Numbered from the stretch's first letter, positions 1 to 9,895 are shown. The stretch is DNA of 18,553 nt from JBJXHB01 sp046160725 (GCA_046160725.1 JBJXHB010000037.1:1-18553), one strand, 5' to 3'. Notes: generated by a model not told the origin, from the letters alone. Program-made: numbers and translations.

Positions 1-867
1 GGCCGTACTGAAGAGCAGGCCAGCGCCCTGCAGGAGACGGCTGCCTCGATGGAGGAGCTCGGCTCGACCGTCCGCCAGAACGCCGACAACGCCCGGCAGG
101 CCAACCAGCTGGCGCTGGGCGCCTCGGCCGTGGCGGTCAAGGGTGGCGACGTCGTGGACCAGGTGGTGACCACCATGAAGGGCATCAACGACAGCAGCAG
201 GAAGATCGCCGACATCATCGGCGTGATCGACGGCATCGCCTTTCAGACGAACATCCTGGCGCTCAATGCCGCGGTCGAGGCCGCCCGTGCCGGCGAGCAG
301 GGGCGCGGCTTCGCGGTCGTGGCGGCAGAAGTGCGCAGCCTGGCCAGCCGGGCGGCGCAGGCCGCCAGGGAGATCAAGGACCTGATCAACGCCAGCGTCG
401 AGCGCGTCCAGCAGGGCACGGCCCTGGTCGACCTGGCCGGCGTGACGATGACGGAGGTGGTCACATCGATCCGGCGCGTGACGGACATCATGGGCGAGAT
501 CAGAGCCGCCTCCACCGAGCAGAGTGCGGGTGTGGCGCAGGTGGGCGAAGCGGTCAACCAGATGGACCGGGCCACTCAGCAGAACTCGGCCCTGGTGGAA
601 GAGAGCGCCGCGGCCGCCGAGAGCCTGAAGGGGCAGGCGCAGCAACTGGTGCAGGCGGTGGCGGTCTTCAGGCTCGCACCGAAAGAGGAGGCCTCACAGG
701 CTGCGGTGCCGGGCGGCACGTCCTCTGATCGCCGTGGGCCGGACCGAACCAGGAGCGTGGAGCGGCCCAGGACCGGCACCGGCGACATGCCGGCAGTGCC
801 CACCGCAGGACCGGCCTCCCCGGTTGCCGCCAAGGCCGCCGCCGACGCGGAGTGGGCCAGCTTCTGA
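1..867 (+). CDS. Methyl-accepting chemotaxis protein, C-terminal part (5' end outside window)
   Basis: This is a chemoreceptor cytoplasmic domain that controls the CheA kinase through CheW. The frame is open from base 1, so the ligand-binding, membrane and HAMP parts lie upstream; 288 residues are visible. Nearly all of the first 220 residues are long amphipathic helix. The family's near-invariant hairpin tip is at residues 76-117 (IDGIAFQTNILALNAAVEAA, then AGEQGRGFAVVAAEVR), where CheA and CheW bind. Gln/Glu pairs in the flanking helices (EEQASALQET near residue 5, STEQSAGVAQ near 175) are likely adaptation methylation sites. A Pro/Ala-rich flexible tail of about 65 residues follows and ends in EWASF, which fits the xWxxF pentapeptide that tethers CheR and CheB. 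The receptor is therefore probably adaptation-competent and Tsr/Tar-like. The sensed ligand cannot be told from this part. Confidence 0.96.
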   Translation, partial: GRTEEQASALQETAASMEELGSTVRQNADNARQANQLALGASAVAVKGGDVVDQVVTTMKGINDSSRKIADIIGVIDGIAFQTNILALNAAVEAARAGEQGRGFAVVAAEVRSLASRAAQAAREIKDLINASVERVQQGTALVDLAGVTMTEVVTSIRRVTDIMGEIRAASTEQSAGVAQVGEAVNQMDRATQQNSALVEESAAAAESLKGQAQQLVQAVAVFRLAPKEEASQAAVPGGTSSDRRGPDRTRSVERPRTGTGDMPAVPTAGPASPVAAKAAADAEWASF

Positions 868-963
868 CGGCCACCCGGCTCACAACGCCAATGCGAGGCC
901 GCAGGCGGTTGGTCGGCGTCCAGCCGGCTGCCCCGTGATACTGCGCCGCCCGCACCCGGCCAC

Positions 964-2223
964 TCAGCCGCCGATCGCGCCGCTGCGGGCCAGGTCCGCC
1001 AGCGTGGCCTCGTCCAGGCCCAGCTCGGCCAGCACCTCGCGGGTGTGCTGGCCCAGCATCGGCGGCGGGCGGCGGTAGCTGACCGGCGACTTGGAAAACC
1101 GCATCGGGCTGGCAATGCCCGGTGCGTCGACACCGCTGGGGTGCGGCAGGCCGATGCGGCTTTGCAGGTGCTGCACCTGCGGATGGGCCAGTGCCTGGCC
1201 GAAGTTGTTGATCGGCCCGGCTGGCACGCCGCTGTCCAGCAGGATCTGGTCCCATTCGGCACGGCTGCGCTGCACCGTGACCGCCGAGAACAGCCGGTTC
1301 AGCACCTCCTGGTTTTCGATGCGCGCGCCATTGGTGATGAAGCGCGGGTCGTCGGCCCACTCGGGGTGGCCCAGGGCCTTGCAGAAAGCCCGGAACTGCC
1401 CCTGGTTGGCACTGGCCACGATCATCGGCCCGTCGGAACAGGGGAACACCCCGTACGGCATGATGTTGGGCGACACATTGCCGGTGCGCACCGGCATCTT
1501 GCCGCTGATCATGTAGTTGGACAGGTGGCCGCCGCACAGCGACATCACCGCGCCCATCAGCGAGATGTCCAGGTGTTGGCCCTCGCCGCTCAGGTCGCGG
1601 TGGCGCAGCGCCGCCAGGATGGCCACGCTGGCATACATGCCGGTGAACATGTCGACGATGGGCACGCCCACGCGCTGCGGCCCGCCGCCCGGGCGGTCGT
1701 CGCGCTCGCCGGTCACGCTCATCAGCCCGCTCAGGCCCTGGAACAGGTAGTCATAGCCCGGACGCTCGGCATAGGGACCGTCCTGGCCGAAGCCGGTGAC
1801 GGAGCAGTAGATGAGCCGCGGGTTGAGCTTGGACAACGTCGCGTAGTCCAGGCCATAGCGGGCCAGGTCGCCGACCTTGAAGTTCTCGACGCAGACATCG
1901 GCCGTCTCGGCCAGCTGGCGCACCAGGGCCTGGCCATCGGGCTTGGTGAAGTCGATGGCCACCGACCGCTTGTTGCGGTTGGCGGACAGGAAGTAGGCCG
2001 ACTCCCGGGTCGGCTGGCCTTGCGCATCGGCCATGAACGGCGGGCCCCAGTGGCGCGACTCGTCGCCCACGCCGGGCCGCTCGACCTTGATGATGTCCGC
2101 GCCCAGGTCGCCCAGGTTCTGCATGCTGAAGGGTCCCGCCAGCACGCGCGCCAGGTCGAGCACGCGGATGCCGCGCAGCGGGCCGGTGACCGGCTGCGAT
2201 GAAGTTGCCGAGGATGCCGTCAT
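964..2223 (-). CDS. CaiB/BaiF family class III CoA-transferase
   Basis: A cytoplasmic class III CoA-transferase of 419 aa, a normal length for the family. It moves CoA between an acyl-CoA and a carboxylic acid through an aspartyl-CoA thioester. The N-terminal LRGIRVLDLARVLAGPF (16-32) and GADIIKVERP (41-50) are family hallmarks. The catalytic aspartate is probably D191 in PIVDMFTGMYA. SVTGFGQDGPYAERPGYDYL (141-160) is the usual conserved stretch before it. C-terminal GVPAGPIN and PGIASPMRFS motifs are also present. The ATG at 2223 leaves a short Ser/Thr-rich leader before the fold; no strong ribosome site is visible. It is divergent from the GST/carboxylase genes and ends tail-to-tail with the chemoreceptor. 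Substrate specificity (formyl-, succinyl-, carnitinyl- or other) cannot be read from sequence; the nearby carboxylase suggests a carboxylated or branched acyl-CoA, which is inference. Confidence 0.94.
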   Translation of the reverse strand: MTASSATSSQPVTGPLRGIRVLDLARVLAGPFSMQNLGDLGADIIKVERPGVGDESRHWGPPFMADAQGQPTRESAYFLSANRNKRSVAIDFTKPDGQALVRQLAETADVCVENFKVGDLARYGLDYATLSKLNPRLIYCSVTGFGQDGPYAERPGYDYLFQGLSGLMSVTGERDDRPGGGPQRVGVPIVDMFTGMYASVAILAALRHRDLSGEGQHLDISLMGAVMSLCGGHLSNYMISGKMPVRTGNVSPNIMPYGVFPCSDGPMIVASANQGQFRAFCKALGHPEWADDPRFITNGARIENQEVLNRLFSAVTVQRSRAEWDQILLDSGVPAGPINNFGQALAHPQVQHLQSRIGLPHPSGVDAPGIASPMRFSKSPVSYRRPPPMLGQHTREVLAELGLDEATLADLARSGAIGG

Positions 2224-2430
2224 GGTGTCGATGCCGTCGTGGGGCCACCATCGTACGCACCCCGGCGGCTGGCTTGCCGCGCGGACCGCTCAGTCGGCTC
2301 AAGCCATGGGTCTGCGGCGGGGCCGCAGGCCCGACGTCACCCCGTTGTCGCGCGGCCGACACTGGCTGGCGGCCGGTCCTGGGTAAGCTCGCCGACCCGC
2401 AGCCCTGCCCTGCGGCCTGGACCGACAGCC
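2224..2430. other. Divergent intergenic region between CoA-transferase and GST genes
   Basis: About 207 bases that must hold the promoters for both directions if the carboxylase genes are transcribed from here. I see no convincing -35/-10 pair on either strand. A near-identical 13-base direct repeat (GATGCCGTCATGG at 2213-2225 and GATGCCGTCGTGG at 2230-2242, 17 bases apart) straddles the CoA-transferase start codon and could be a regulator site. The rest is GC-rich with no ORF that looks coding. Confidence 0.35.
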
Positions 2431-3042
2431 ATGACCATCCAGCTCTACCACTGCACCCGCGCGCGCTCGATGCGTCCGCTCTGGACCCTGCTGGAGATGG
2501 GGCTGGACCACGAGCTGATCACCATGCCCTTTCCGCCGCGGGTGACGACCAAGTCCTACCTGGCCATCAACCCGCTGGGCACGGTGCCGGCGCTGGTCGA
2601 CGGGCCGGTGCTGCTGACCGAGTCCGCCGGCGCCTGCCAGTACCTGGTGGACCGCTACGGCCCGACCGACCTGGCCGTGCGTCCCAACGAGGCCGACTAC
2701 GGCGCCTATCTCAACTGGCTGCACCGCAGCGACGCGACGCTGACCTTCCCGCAGACGCTGGTGCTGCGCTACTCGCGGCTGGAGCCGGAGGACCGGCGCA
2801 ACCCGCAGGTGGTGACGGACTACCGGCGCTGGTTCGCGGCGCGGATGCGCAGCGTCGAGGCGGCCACCGCCGACCGCCGCTACCTGTGCGCCGACCGCTT
2901 CACCATTGCCGACATCTGTGTCGGCTATGCACTGGTGCTGGCCCGCAACCTGGGCATCGACGAGGTGTTCACGCCCCACACCCAGCGCTGGTGGGACACC
3001 ATCACCGACCGGCCGGCCTATCGGCTGGCCTTCGAACGCTGA
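2431..3042 (+). CDS. Glutathione S-transferase family protein
   Basis: A cytosolic GST-fold protein of 203 aa, typical in length. The N-terminal thioredoxin-like half covers about residues 1-78. LYHCTRARSMRPLWTLLEMG (5-24) gives the first strand and the loop that carries the catalytic Ser/Cys in bacterial GSTs (S13 and C8 are candidates). INPLGTVPAL holds the cis-proline P53, and E64-S65 in LLTESAGACQYL match the glutathione gamma-glutamyl binding pair. The helical C-terminal half has the FTIADI N-capping motif (D161) conserved in GST folding. The ATG at 2431 is chosen because the fold begins at once after it; the open frame extends further upstream without GST-like sequence. It lies 44 bases before the carboxyltransferase gene and is probably cotranscribed. 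Substrate unknown: it may detoxify, or act on an intermediate of the acyl-CoA pathway. Confidence 0.93.
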   Translation: MTIQLYHCTRARSMRPLWTLLEMGLDHELITMPFPPRVTTKSYLAINPLGTVPALVDGPVLLTESAGACQYLVDRYGPTDLAVRPNEADYGAYLNWLHRSDATLTFPQTLVLRYSRLEPEDRRNPQVVTDYRRWFAARMRSVEAATADRRYLCADRFTIADICVGYALVLARNLGIDEVFTPHTQRWWDTITDRPAYRLAFER

Positions 3043-3086
3043 GACACTGCGGCCCGCCTGCACCCGACAAGCCCCACTGGAGCCCC

Positions 3087-4705
<1,619 letters not shown>

Positions 4706-4718
<13 letters not shown>

Positions 4719-6718
4719 AGACCCTGCCGCCGCTGCGGCCGATCCGCCGCCTGCTGGTGGCCAATCGCGGCGAGATCGCGCGCCGCATCCTGCGCACCGC
4801 GCATGCCATGGGCATCGCCACCGTGGCGGTGTATGCCGAGGGCGACGCCTACGCGCCCTTCGTGCGTGAGGCCGACGCGGCCATCGCGCTCGGCGGACAG
4901 ACGGCCACCGACAGCTATCTCAGCGTGCCCAAGCTGATCGACGCCTGCCGGCGCAGCGGCGCCGATGCCGTGCACCCGGGCTACGGCTTCCTGTCCGAGA
5001 ACGCCGACTTCGCCGAGGCGGTGGTCGCGGCCGGCCTGAACTGGGTCGGGCCACCGCCGGATGCCATCCGGCAGATCGGGGACAAGCTGGCCGCCAAGCG
5101 GCTGATGCAGACCCTGGGCGTGCCCACGCTGCTGGCGCACGAAATCGCGCCGGACGAACCTGAGGCCGCCACGCAGGCGGCGGCCGCGCGCATCGGCTTC
5201 CCGGTGCTGATCAAGGCCTCCGCCGGCGGCGGCGGGCGCGGCATGCGCATCGTGGCCACGCCCGACGAGCTGATCGCGGCCATCGCCAGTGCGCGCCGCG
5301 AAGCCCTGGCCTCGTTCGCCAACGGCACGGTCTTCATGGAGCGCTGGCTGGCGCGCTCGCGCCATGTGGAGATCCAGATCCTGGGTGATCGGCATGGCCA
5401 TCTGGTCCATGTCTTCGAGCGCGAATGCTCGATCCAGCGCCGGCATCAGAAGATCATCGAGGAGGCGCCGTCGCCCGCGGTGGACGCCGAGCTGCGCGAG
5501 CGCATGGGCCAGGCCGCCCTGACGGCGGCACGCGCCATCGGCTACCACTCCACCGGCACGGCGGAGTTCCTGCTCAGCGGGCGCGAGTTCTTCTTCCTGG
5601 AGGTCAACACCCGCCTGCAGGTGGAGCATCCGGTGACCGAGATGATCACCGGCCTGGACCTGGTGCGCGAGCAGATCCGCGTGGCCGAGGGCGAGCCGCT
5701 GGGCTTCACGCAGGCCGACCTGCGCATCGACGGCCATGCCATCGAGGCCCGTGTCTGCGCCGAGGACCCGACGCGCCACTTCCTGCCTTCGCCCGGCACC
5801 GTGGCCGTCTGGCAGCCGGCCTTGGGCCCGGGGCTGCGCTACGACTCCGGCGTCGAGTCCGGCAGCGTGATCGGCATGCACTTCGATCCGATGATCGCCA
5901 AGGTGATCGCCCATGCACCGACCCGTCGCGAGGCCGCGGCCAAGCTGGCGCGCGCGCTGCAGGCCACGCGCATCCAGGGCATCACCCACAACCGGGACTT
6001 CCTGGTCGCCACGCTGCGGGCCGATGCCTTCCTGGCGGGCGATACCGCCACCGACTTCATCGAGCGCGTGCAGCCGGCCGCGCAGCGCGTACCGACCACG
6101 GCCGAGCGTGACCAGGCGGCCATCGCCTGCGCCCTGTTCGCGCGCGCCGCGCGCCGCCGCCACGCTCGGGTGCAGGCCACCGTGCCGGGCGGCTTCCGCA
6201 ACTCGCTGATGCCGCCCGAGCTGGTGCGCTACCAGGTCGCGGGCCAGACCACGGTGCTGAGCTACCGCAGCCGGCGCGACGGCCTGCTGGCCATGGATGT
6301 GGACGGCCGCGCCAGCCAGGTGCAGGTCATGGCCTGTGACGACCGCGGCATCGACCTGGTCATCGACGGCCAGCGCGGCCACCTGGCCGTCACCGCCCAG
6401 GGCGACCGCTGGCTGGTGCATGGCGCCCAGGGCGACCTGGACCTGCTGGAGCTGCCGCGCCACCCCCAGCCCGAGCGCAGTGGCCAGCGGGGCGGCCTGG
6501 TGGCGCCCATGCCCGGCAAGGTGCTCAGCGTGGCCGTGGCCGACGGCGACACCGTCACCGCCGGCCAGCTGCTGCTGGTGCTGGAGGCGATGAAGATGGA
6601 GCACCGCATCACGGCGCCCGCGGATGGCATCGTCAAGGCGATGAAGATCGCTGTCGGCGACCAGGTGGCCAACGGCGCGCTGCTGGTGGCCTTCGAGGCA
6701 GCGAAGGCGCCTACCTGA
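4706..6718 (+). CDS. Acyl-CoA carboxylase, biotin carboxylase / biotin carboxyl carrier (alpha) subunit
   Basis: The subunit carboxylates its own biotin using ATP and bicarbonate. Its 670 aa match MccA/AtuF/PccA-type fused alpha subunits. In order: the biotin-carboxylase N-domain (RRLLVANRGEIARRI, 14-28; DAVHPGYGFLSENADFAEA, 87-105), the ATP-grasp domain with glycine loop ASAGGGGRGM (171-180), the FERECSIQRRHQKIIEEAPS segment (237-256), the catalytic EVNTRLQVEHPVTE stretch (299-312), the biotin-carboxylase C-domain to about 450, a less conserved BT-like linker (about 480-590), and the biotinyl domain with EAMKMEH, where K630 is the biotinylated lysine. It ends tail-to-tail with the crotonase gene, overlapping by 8 bases. 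The pairing with the upstream carboxyltransferase implies an alpha6beta6-type holoenzyme (family knowledge). A biotin ligase is needed but none is in the window. The acyl-CoA substrate is not assignable. Confidence 0.96.
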
Positions 6719-7439
6719 CGCGTTGCGGCGCGACGCTGGCCGCAGGCCCGGCCTGCATCGCCAGTCGCAGCCAGTCCGCCGGGCCACCGGGCAATGAGGT
6801 GGCCCGAATGGCTGCCTTCATGCCACGCAGGCCGCCGGCCGGAAATGCGGCCATGCGCCGGGCCAGGTCCCGAGCGCGCGGCAGCACCTGGTCGTCGTCC
6901 ACCACCTCGGTGGCCAGGTTCAGGCGCAGCAGCTCGTCCGCACCCAGGCGGTCGGCCAGCAGGCACAGCCGCATGGCGATAGCCTCGCCATGGCGCAGCA
7001 CCAGCCAGGACACGTTGCGCGGTGCGGCCATGCCGTATTGCGCCTCGCCCACCTGCAGGAAGGCACTGCGCCCGGCCACCATCAGGTCGCCGGCCAGCGC
7101 CAGCGCTGCGCCGCCATTGATGGCCGGGCCCTGCAGAGCTGCCACCAAAACATGCGGCGAAGCCATCAGCAGGGTGTGGACCTCCTCCCACACCGCATGG
7201 AACTCGGCGCGCCAGGGCGGCGGCGGGCCGGTGTTGAAGGCCTTCAGATCCAGGCCCGAGCAGAACGCACCACCCGCGCCGCTGACGACCACGGCGCGCA
7301 GGTCGTCGCGTGCGTTCAGCTGCTGCAAGGCGTCGCGCAATTGCAGCGCGAACGGATGGTGGATGGCGTTCTTGCGCTCGGGGCGGTTGAAGACCAGGTC
7401 GGCCCAGCCCTCGTGCATGTCAACCAGGATGTCGCTCAT
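6711..7439 (-). CDS. Enoyl-CoA hydratase/isomerase (crotonase) family protein
   Basis: A 242-aa crotonase-fold protein, slightly shorter than the usual 255-265 aa. The first oxyanion-hole segment GAGGAFCSGLDLKAF (54-68) and the second, GPAINGGAALALAGD (104-118), are clear and would polarise a thioester carbonyl. Aligned by eye with classical enoyl-CoA hydratase, the position of the first catalytic glutamate (rat Glu144) is A112, while the second (Glu164) seems kept as E132 in VGEAQYGMAAP. One-glutamate members are usually isomerases or other crotonase activities, so plain hydratase is doubtful. The C-terminal helical part (about 195-242) is short. The gene is convergent with the biotin-carboxylase gene, overlapping by 8 bases, and divergent from the VOC gene. 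No good ribosome site precedes the ATG at 7439. Confidence 0.9.
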   Translation of the reverse strand: MSDILVDMHEGWADLVFNRPERKNAIHHPFALQLRDALQQLNARDDLRAVVVSGAGGAFCSGLDLKAFNTGPPPPWRAEFHAVWEEVHTLLMASPHVLVAALQGPAINGGAALALAGDLMVAGRSAFLQVGEAQYGMAAPRNVSWLVLRHGEAIAMRLCLLADRLGADELLRLNLATEVVDDDQVLPRARDLARRMAAFPAGGLRGMKAAIRATSLPGGPADWLRLAMQAGPAASVAPQRVR

Positions 7440-7532
7440 GGCCGGAGGGTAAGCCAGTCCGCGCGGCGGTGGTCCCGCAGGTCAGAATGACACGCATGGT
7501 CGGCCCGCATCCGACCCGCTGAGGCCCCACCC

Positions 7533-8351
7533 ATGAACACCGCACCGCTGCCCCTGGATCATGTAGTCATCCTGGTCGCCGACCTCGAGCAGGCGATCGC
7601 CGACTACAGCGCACTCGGCTTCACGGTGCAGCGCGGCGGCACGCATGCCGACGGCTTCACGCACAACGCCCTGGTCGGCTTTGCCGACGGCAGCTACCTG
7701 GAGCTGATCGCCTTTCTCGGCACACGGCCGCAGCACCGCTGGTGGCGCTGGGCGGAACGAGGCCATACCGGCTTCATCGACTACGCACTGCTGCCGCCGA
7801 CCGTGGGCGAGGTGGTGACGCGCGCGCGCGCCGCCGGCGTGGACTACCAGGGACCGATCGACGGTGGGCGCACCCGACTGGACGGCCAGGTGCTGCGCTG
7901 GCAGATCGGCATGCCGCCGACGCCGGAACTGCCCTTCCTGTGCGGCGATGTGACGCCACGGCCGCTGCGGGTGCGCGAGGGCGACGTCCGCCAGCATGGC
8001 AATGGCGTCAGCGGCATCGCCAGCATCACGGTGCTGGTGGACGACCTGGCCACCGCAGTCCAGCGTCATCGCGCGCTGCTGGGTGGCGAGCCACTGTTGC
8101 CCGCGACGCTGGTGGCCGGTGCGGGTCTCGCACAGGCCGTGTTCCGGCTCGGGCCCAGCCTGCTGGCCCTTGTCGCTCCTGGCCCGGATGCAGCGCATCC
8201 CCTGGCCGCCGCCTGGGTCGCCAAACTGTCGTCGCAGGGCAGCGGCGTGATCGGCTTGACCCTGCATGGCCCAGCGTCAGCCGCGCTGCCCCGGGCGCAG
8301 ACCCACGGTGCGGCGATGGACATCCAGGGCCCGTCGCCGATGCGCCACTAG
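7533..8351 (+). CDS. Glyoxalase-like / VOC superfamily protein
   Basis: A 272-aa protein with two vicinal-oxygen-chelate modules, resembling the Glyoxalase_3-type family of unknown substrate. The first half opens with LDHVVILVADLEQAIADYSALGF (the strand-helix of a VOC module, here from residue 8), with H10 as likely metal ligand and E57 in SYLELIAF as a second. The second half starts near residue 160 (GIASITVLVDDLATAV) but its ligand positions are degenerate, so it may be structural. WRWAERGHTGFIDYALL (72-88) is the segment I associate with this family between the modules. The start is the ATG at 7533, preceded by GAGG at 7521-7524. The stop codon is one base from the stop of the convergent phosphatase. 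Possible activities include isomerase, dioxygenase or resistance-type binding; none can be chosen from sequence. Confidence 0.85.
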   Translation: MNTAPLPLDHVVILVADLEQAIADYSALGFTVQRGGTHADGFTHNALVGFADGSYLELIAFLGTRPQHRWWRWAERGHTGFIDYALLPPTVGEVVTRARAAGVDYQGPIDGGRTRLDGQVLRWQIGMPPTPELPFLCGDVTPRPLRVREGDVRQHGNGVSGIASITVLVDDLATAVQRHRALLGGEPLLPATLVAGAGLAQAVFRLGPSLLALVAPGPDAAHPLAAAWVAKLSSQGSGVIGLTLHGPASAALPRAQTHGAAMDIQGPSPMRH

Positions 8352-8352
8352 G

Positions 8353-9111
8353 TCAGGCGTCCACCAGAAATCGCTCGCGCAAGGCCGCCACGCCGGCCGT
8401 ACCCAGTCCCAGCCGGCCGGCGGCATAGGCCTCGACACCGCCGTGAGCCGTGTCGATGGTGTCCAGCGCGGCATCCAGGAAGCCGGCCTGCACGCCCCAC
8501 AGCACGGCCTGCGCATCGGCCGTGAACTCGGCCGAGGGCGCCGGCGGATGCGGCATCAGCGCCTGGGTCAGCAGGTAGTCCTGCATCACCACAGGGCGCG
8601 GCACGCCCAGCGTCAAAAGGATCAGTGCCGCGGCAATGCCGGTGCGGTCCTTGCCGGCGGTGCAATGGAAGACCAGCGCGCCTTCGGCCTGCACCAGGTG
8701 GTCGAACAGCTCGGCCAGGCGATGCGCATGGTCGTTGACGATGTCGCGATACAGGTCGGTCATCAGCGCCGCGACCCGCTCACCGTCGGGCACGCCGCCG
8801 GCTTCGATCAAGGCCCGCATCTCCTGCACCACCGACGGCTCGATGCTGAGCGGTCGCTGGGCCAGGCCCGGTACGGCACAGCGCGCGGTTTCGCGCTCTT
8901 CGACGCCACGGAAATCAAAGGCATGGGTCAGACCCAGGGCACCGACCCGCTGCAGGTCGGATTCAGTCAGCCCGCCCAGGTGACCGGAGCGATACAGCCG
9001 GCGCCAGCGCACGTGGCGGCCGTCGGCGCCGGCGTAGCCGCCCAGGTCGCGGAAGTTGGGGGCGCCTTGCAGCGAGAGGACGCGGTCGGGATGGTTCGGC
9101 ATGGCCGCCAT
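8353..9111 (-). CDS. Tyrosine/dual-specificity protein phosphatase family protein
   Basis: A cytoplasmic phosphatase of the bacterial Y_phosphatase3 (PtpB-like) type, 252 aa from the ATG at 9111. Numbered from an internal ATG at 9102, the N-terminal NFRDLGGY (16-23) and YRSGHLGGL (37-45) are the family's opening motifs, and DFRGVEER (63-70) gives the conserved D-x-R. The P-loop HCTAGKDRTG places nucleophile C147 and R153 in the CX5R signature, so the cysteinyl-phosphate mechanism looks intact. Both ATGs lack a clear ribosome site, so the start is uncertain by three codons. No signal peptide is visible. It is convergent with the VOC gene (one-base gap) and divergent from gmk. The substrate, protein phosphotyrosine, phosphoinositide or other phosphoester, is unknown. 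Family assignment is strong, biological role is not. Confidence 0.9.
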   Translation of the reverse strand: MAAMPNHPDRVLSLQGAPNFRDLGGYAGADGRHVRWRRLYRSGHLGGLTESDLQRVGALGLTHAFDFRGVEERETARCAVPGLAQRPLSIEPSVVQEMRALIEAGGVPDGERVAALMTDLYRDIVNDHAHRLAELFDHLVQAEGALVFHCTAGKDRTGIAAALILLTLGVPRPVVMQDYLLTQALMPHPPAPSAEFTADAQAVLWGVQAGFLDAALDTIDTAHGGVEAYAAGRLGLGTAGVAALRERFLVDA

Positions 9112-9126
9112 TCTGGCGCCCGCACG

Positions 9127-9156
9127 GTGACAGGCCGATGGCGTGACGGGTATCGG
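9127..9156 (+). promoter_or_regulatory. Possible gmk promoter
   Basis: GTGACA at 9127-9132 matches five of six bases of the sigma-70 -35 consensus. TATCGG at 9151-9156 is a poor -10 (three of six) at an 18-base spacing. It is the best pair I can see in the 87 bases between the phosphatase and gmk, but weak. Confidence 0.22.
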
Positions 9157-9198
9157 AGAATCCAGGCCTCGCGCGGTTGCCGCCGCCCCCCCGCCCAC

Positions 9199-9852
9199 AT
9201 GATGAGCCCGACCGAAACCACCACCGCCCCGGCCGAAACCCCGGGCAACCTGTTCGTCGTGGCCGCGCCCAGCGGCGCCGGCAAGTCCAGCCTGGTCAAT
9301 GCCCTGCTGGAGCTGGATTCGCACCTGCAGGTGTCGGTGTCGCACACCACGCGGGCGCCGCGGGGCCAGGAGCAGGACGGCCGCGAGTACTGGTTCATCG
9401 ATGAGGCCGCCTTCCGCGCCATGGTGGACCGCGGCGAGTTCTTCGAGTGGGCGCAGGTGCATGGCCATCTCTACGGCACCTCGCGCCGCGCGATCGAGGC
9501 CCGGCTGGCCCGCGGCGAAGACGTCGTGCTGGAGATCGACTGGCAGGGCGCCTTGCAGATCAAGCGCCTGTTCGCCCATGCGGTGCTGATCTTCATCCTG
9601 CCGCCGAGCTGGGGCGAACTGCGCCAGCGCCTGGTGCGCCGCGGCGAGGACCGGCCGGACGTCATCGAGCAGCGCATGGCCAATGCGCGGCTGGAGGTGG
9701 CCCAGGCCGCGAACTTCGACTTCGTTATAATCAACAGTTTGTTCGAGACTGCACTCTTCGACCTCAAGACCGTGGTGCACTCGCAGCGCCTGAAGTTCGC
9801 GGCCCAGCGCCGCAACAAGAGCCAGGTCTTCAACGCCCTCGATTTGCTGTAA
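9199..9852 (+). CDS. gmk: Guanylate kinase
   Basis: Catalyses ATP + GMP to ADP + GDP in the cytoplasm, feeding GTP, dGTP and (p)ppGpp synthesis. The 217-aa length is usual. The P-loop is APSGAGKSS (23-31). The GMP-binding segment SVSHTTRAPRGQEQDGREYWF (46-66) includes the expected Ser, Thr-Thr-Arg-x-Pro-Arg and Tyr. GEFFEWAQVHGHLYGTSR (79-96) supplies the conserved acidic and YGT contacts, and LEIDWQGALQI (111-121) follows. The last part has RRGEDRPDVIEQRM, the lid arginines. The start may be the ATG at 9199 or the next codon, also ATG; about 16 residues of non-conserved leader precede the fold. The order gmk-rpoZ-spoT is the standard one in beta- and gammaproteobacteria. A consensus -10 box sits inside its 3' part (see the separate entry). 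Confidence 0.98.
   Translation: MMSPTETTTAPAETPGNLFVVAAPSGAGKSSLVNALLELDSHLQVSVSHTTRAPRGQEQDGREYWFIDEAAFRAMVDRGEFFEWAQVHGHLYGTSRRAIEARLARGEDVVLEIDWQGALQIKRLFAHAVLIFILPPSWGELRQRLVRRGEDRPDVIEQRMANARLEVAQAANFDFVIINSLFETALFDLKTVVHSQRLKFAAQRRNKSQVFNALDLL
9726..9731 (+). promoter_or_regulatory. Consensus -10 box (TATAAT) inside gmk, candidate rpoZ promoter
   Basis: A perfect TATAAT lies in the coding region of gmk, 164 bases before the rpoZ start. It depends on an unusual GTT-ATA-ATC codon run, and the next codons (AGT, TTG, ACT, GCA) are also atypical for this GC3-rich region. No good -35 hexamer lies 16-18 bases upstream. If used, initiation would be near 9738, giving rpoZ a leader of about 158 bases. 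Confidence 0.35.
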
Positions 9853-9895
9853 ACCCGCCGCGGCACACCCTGCCCGGCTCAAGGAGCCCCACCCC

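Noticed and set aside
921..930. Palindrome CAGCCGGCTG in the spacer between the chemoreceptor and the CoA-transferase
   Set aside because: Ten bases of GC-rich palindrome without a loop or T-run are expected by chance; not a credible terminator.
2199..3086. Upstream in-frame extension of the carboxyltransferase gene (about 296 codons)
   Set aside because: It overlaps the GST gene in another frame and lacks conserved sequence; the ATG at 3087 has a ribosome site and matches the family N-terminus.
8266..9198. Long in-frame upstream extension of gmk (about 311 codons)
   Set aside because: It runs antisense through the phosphatase gene and has no protein-like features; the kinase fold starts shortly after 9199.
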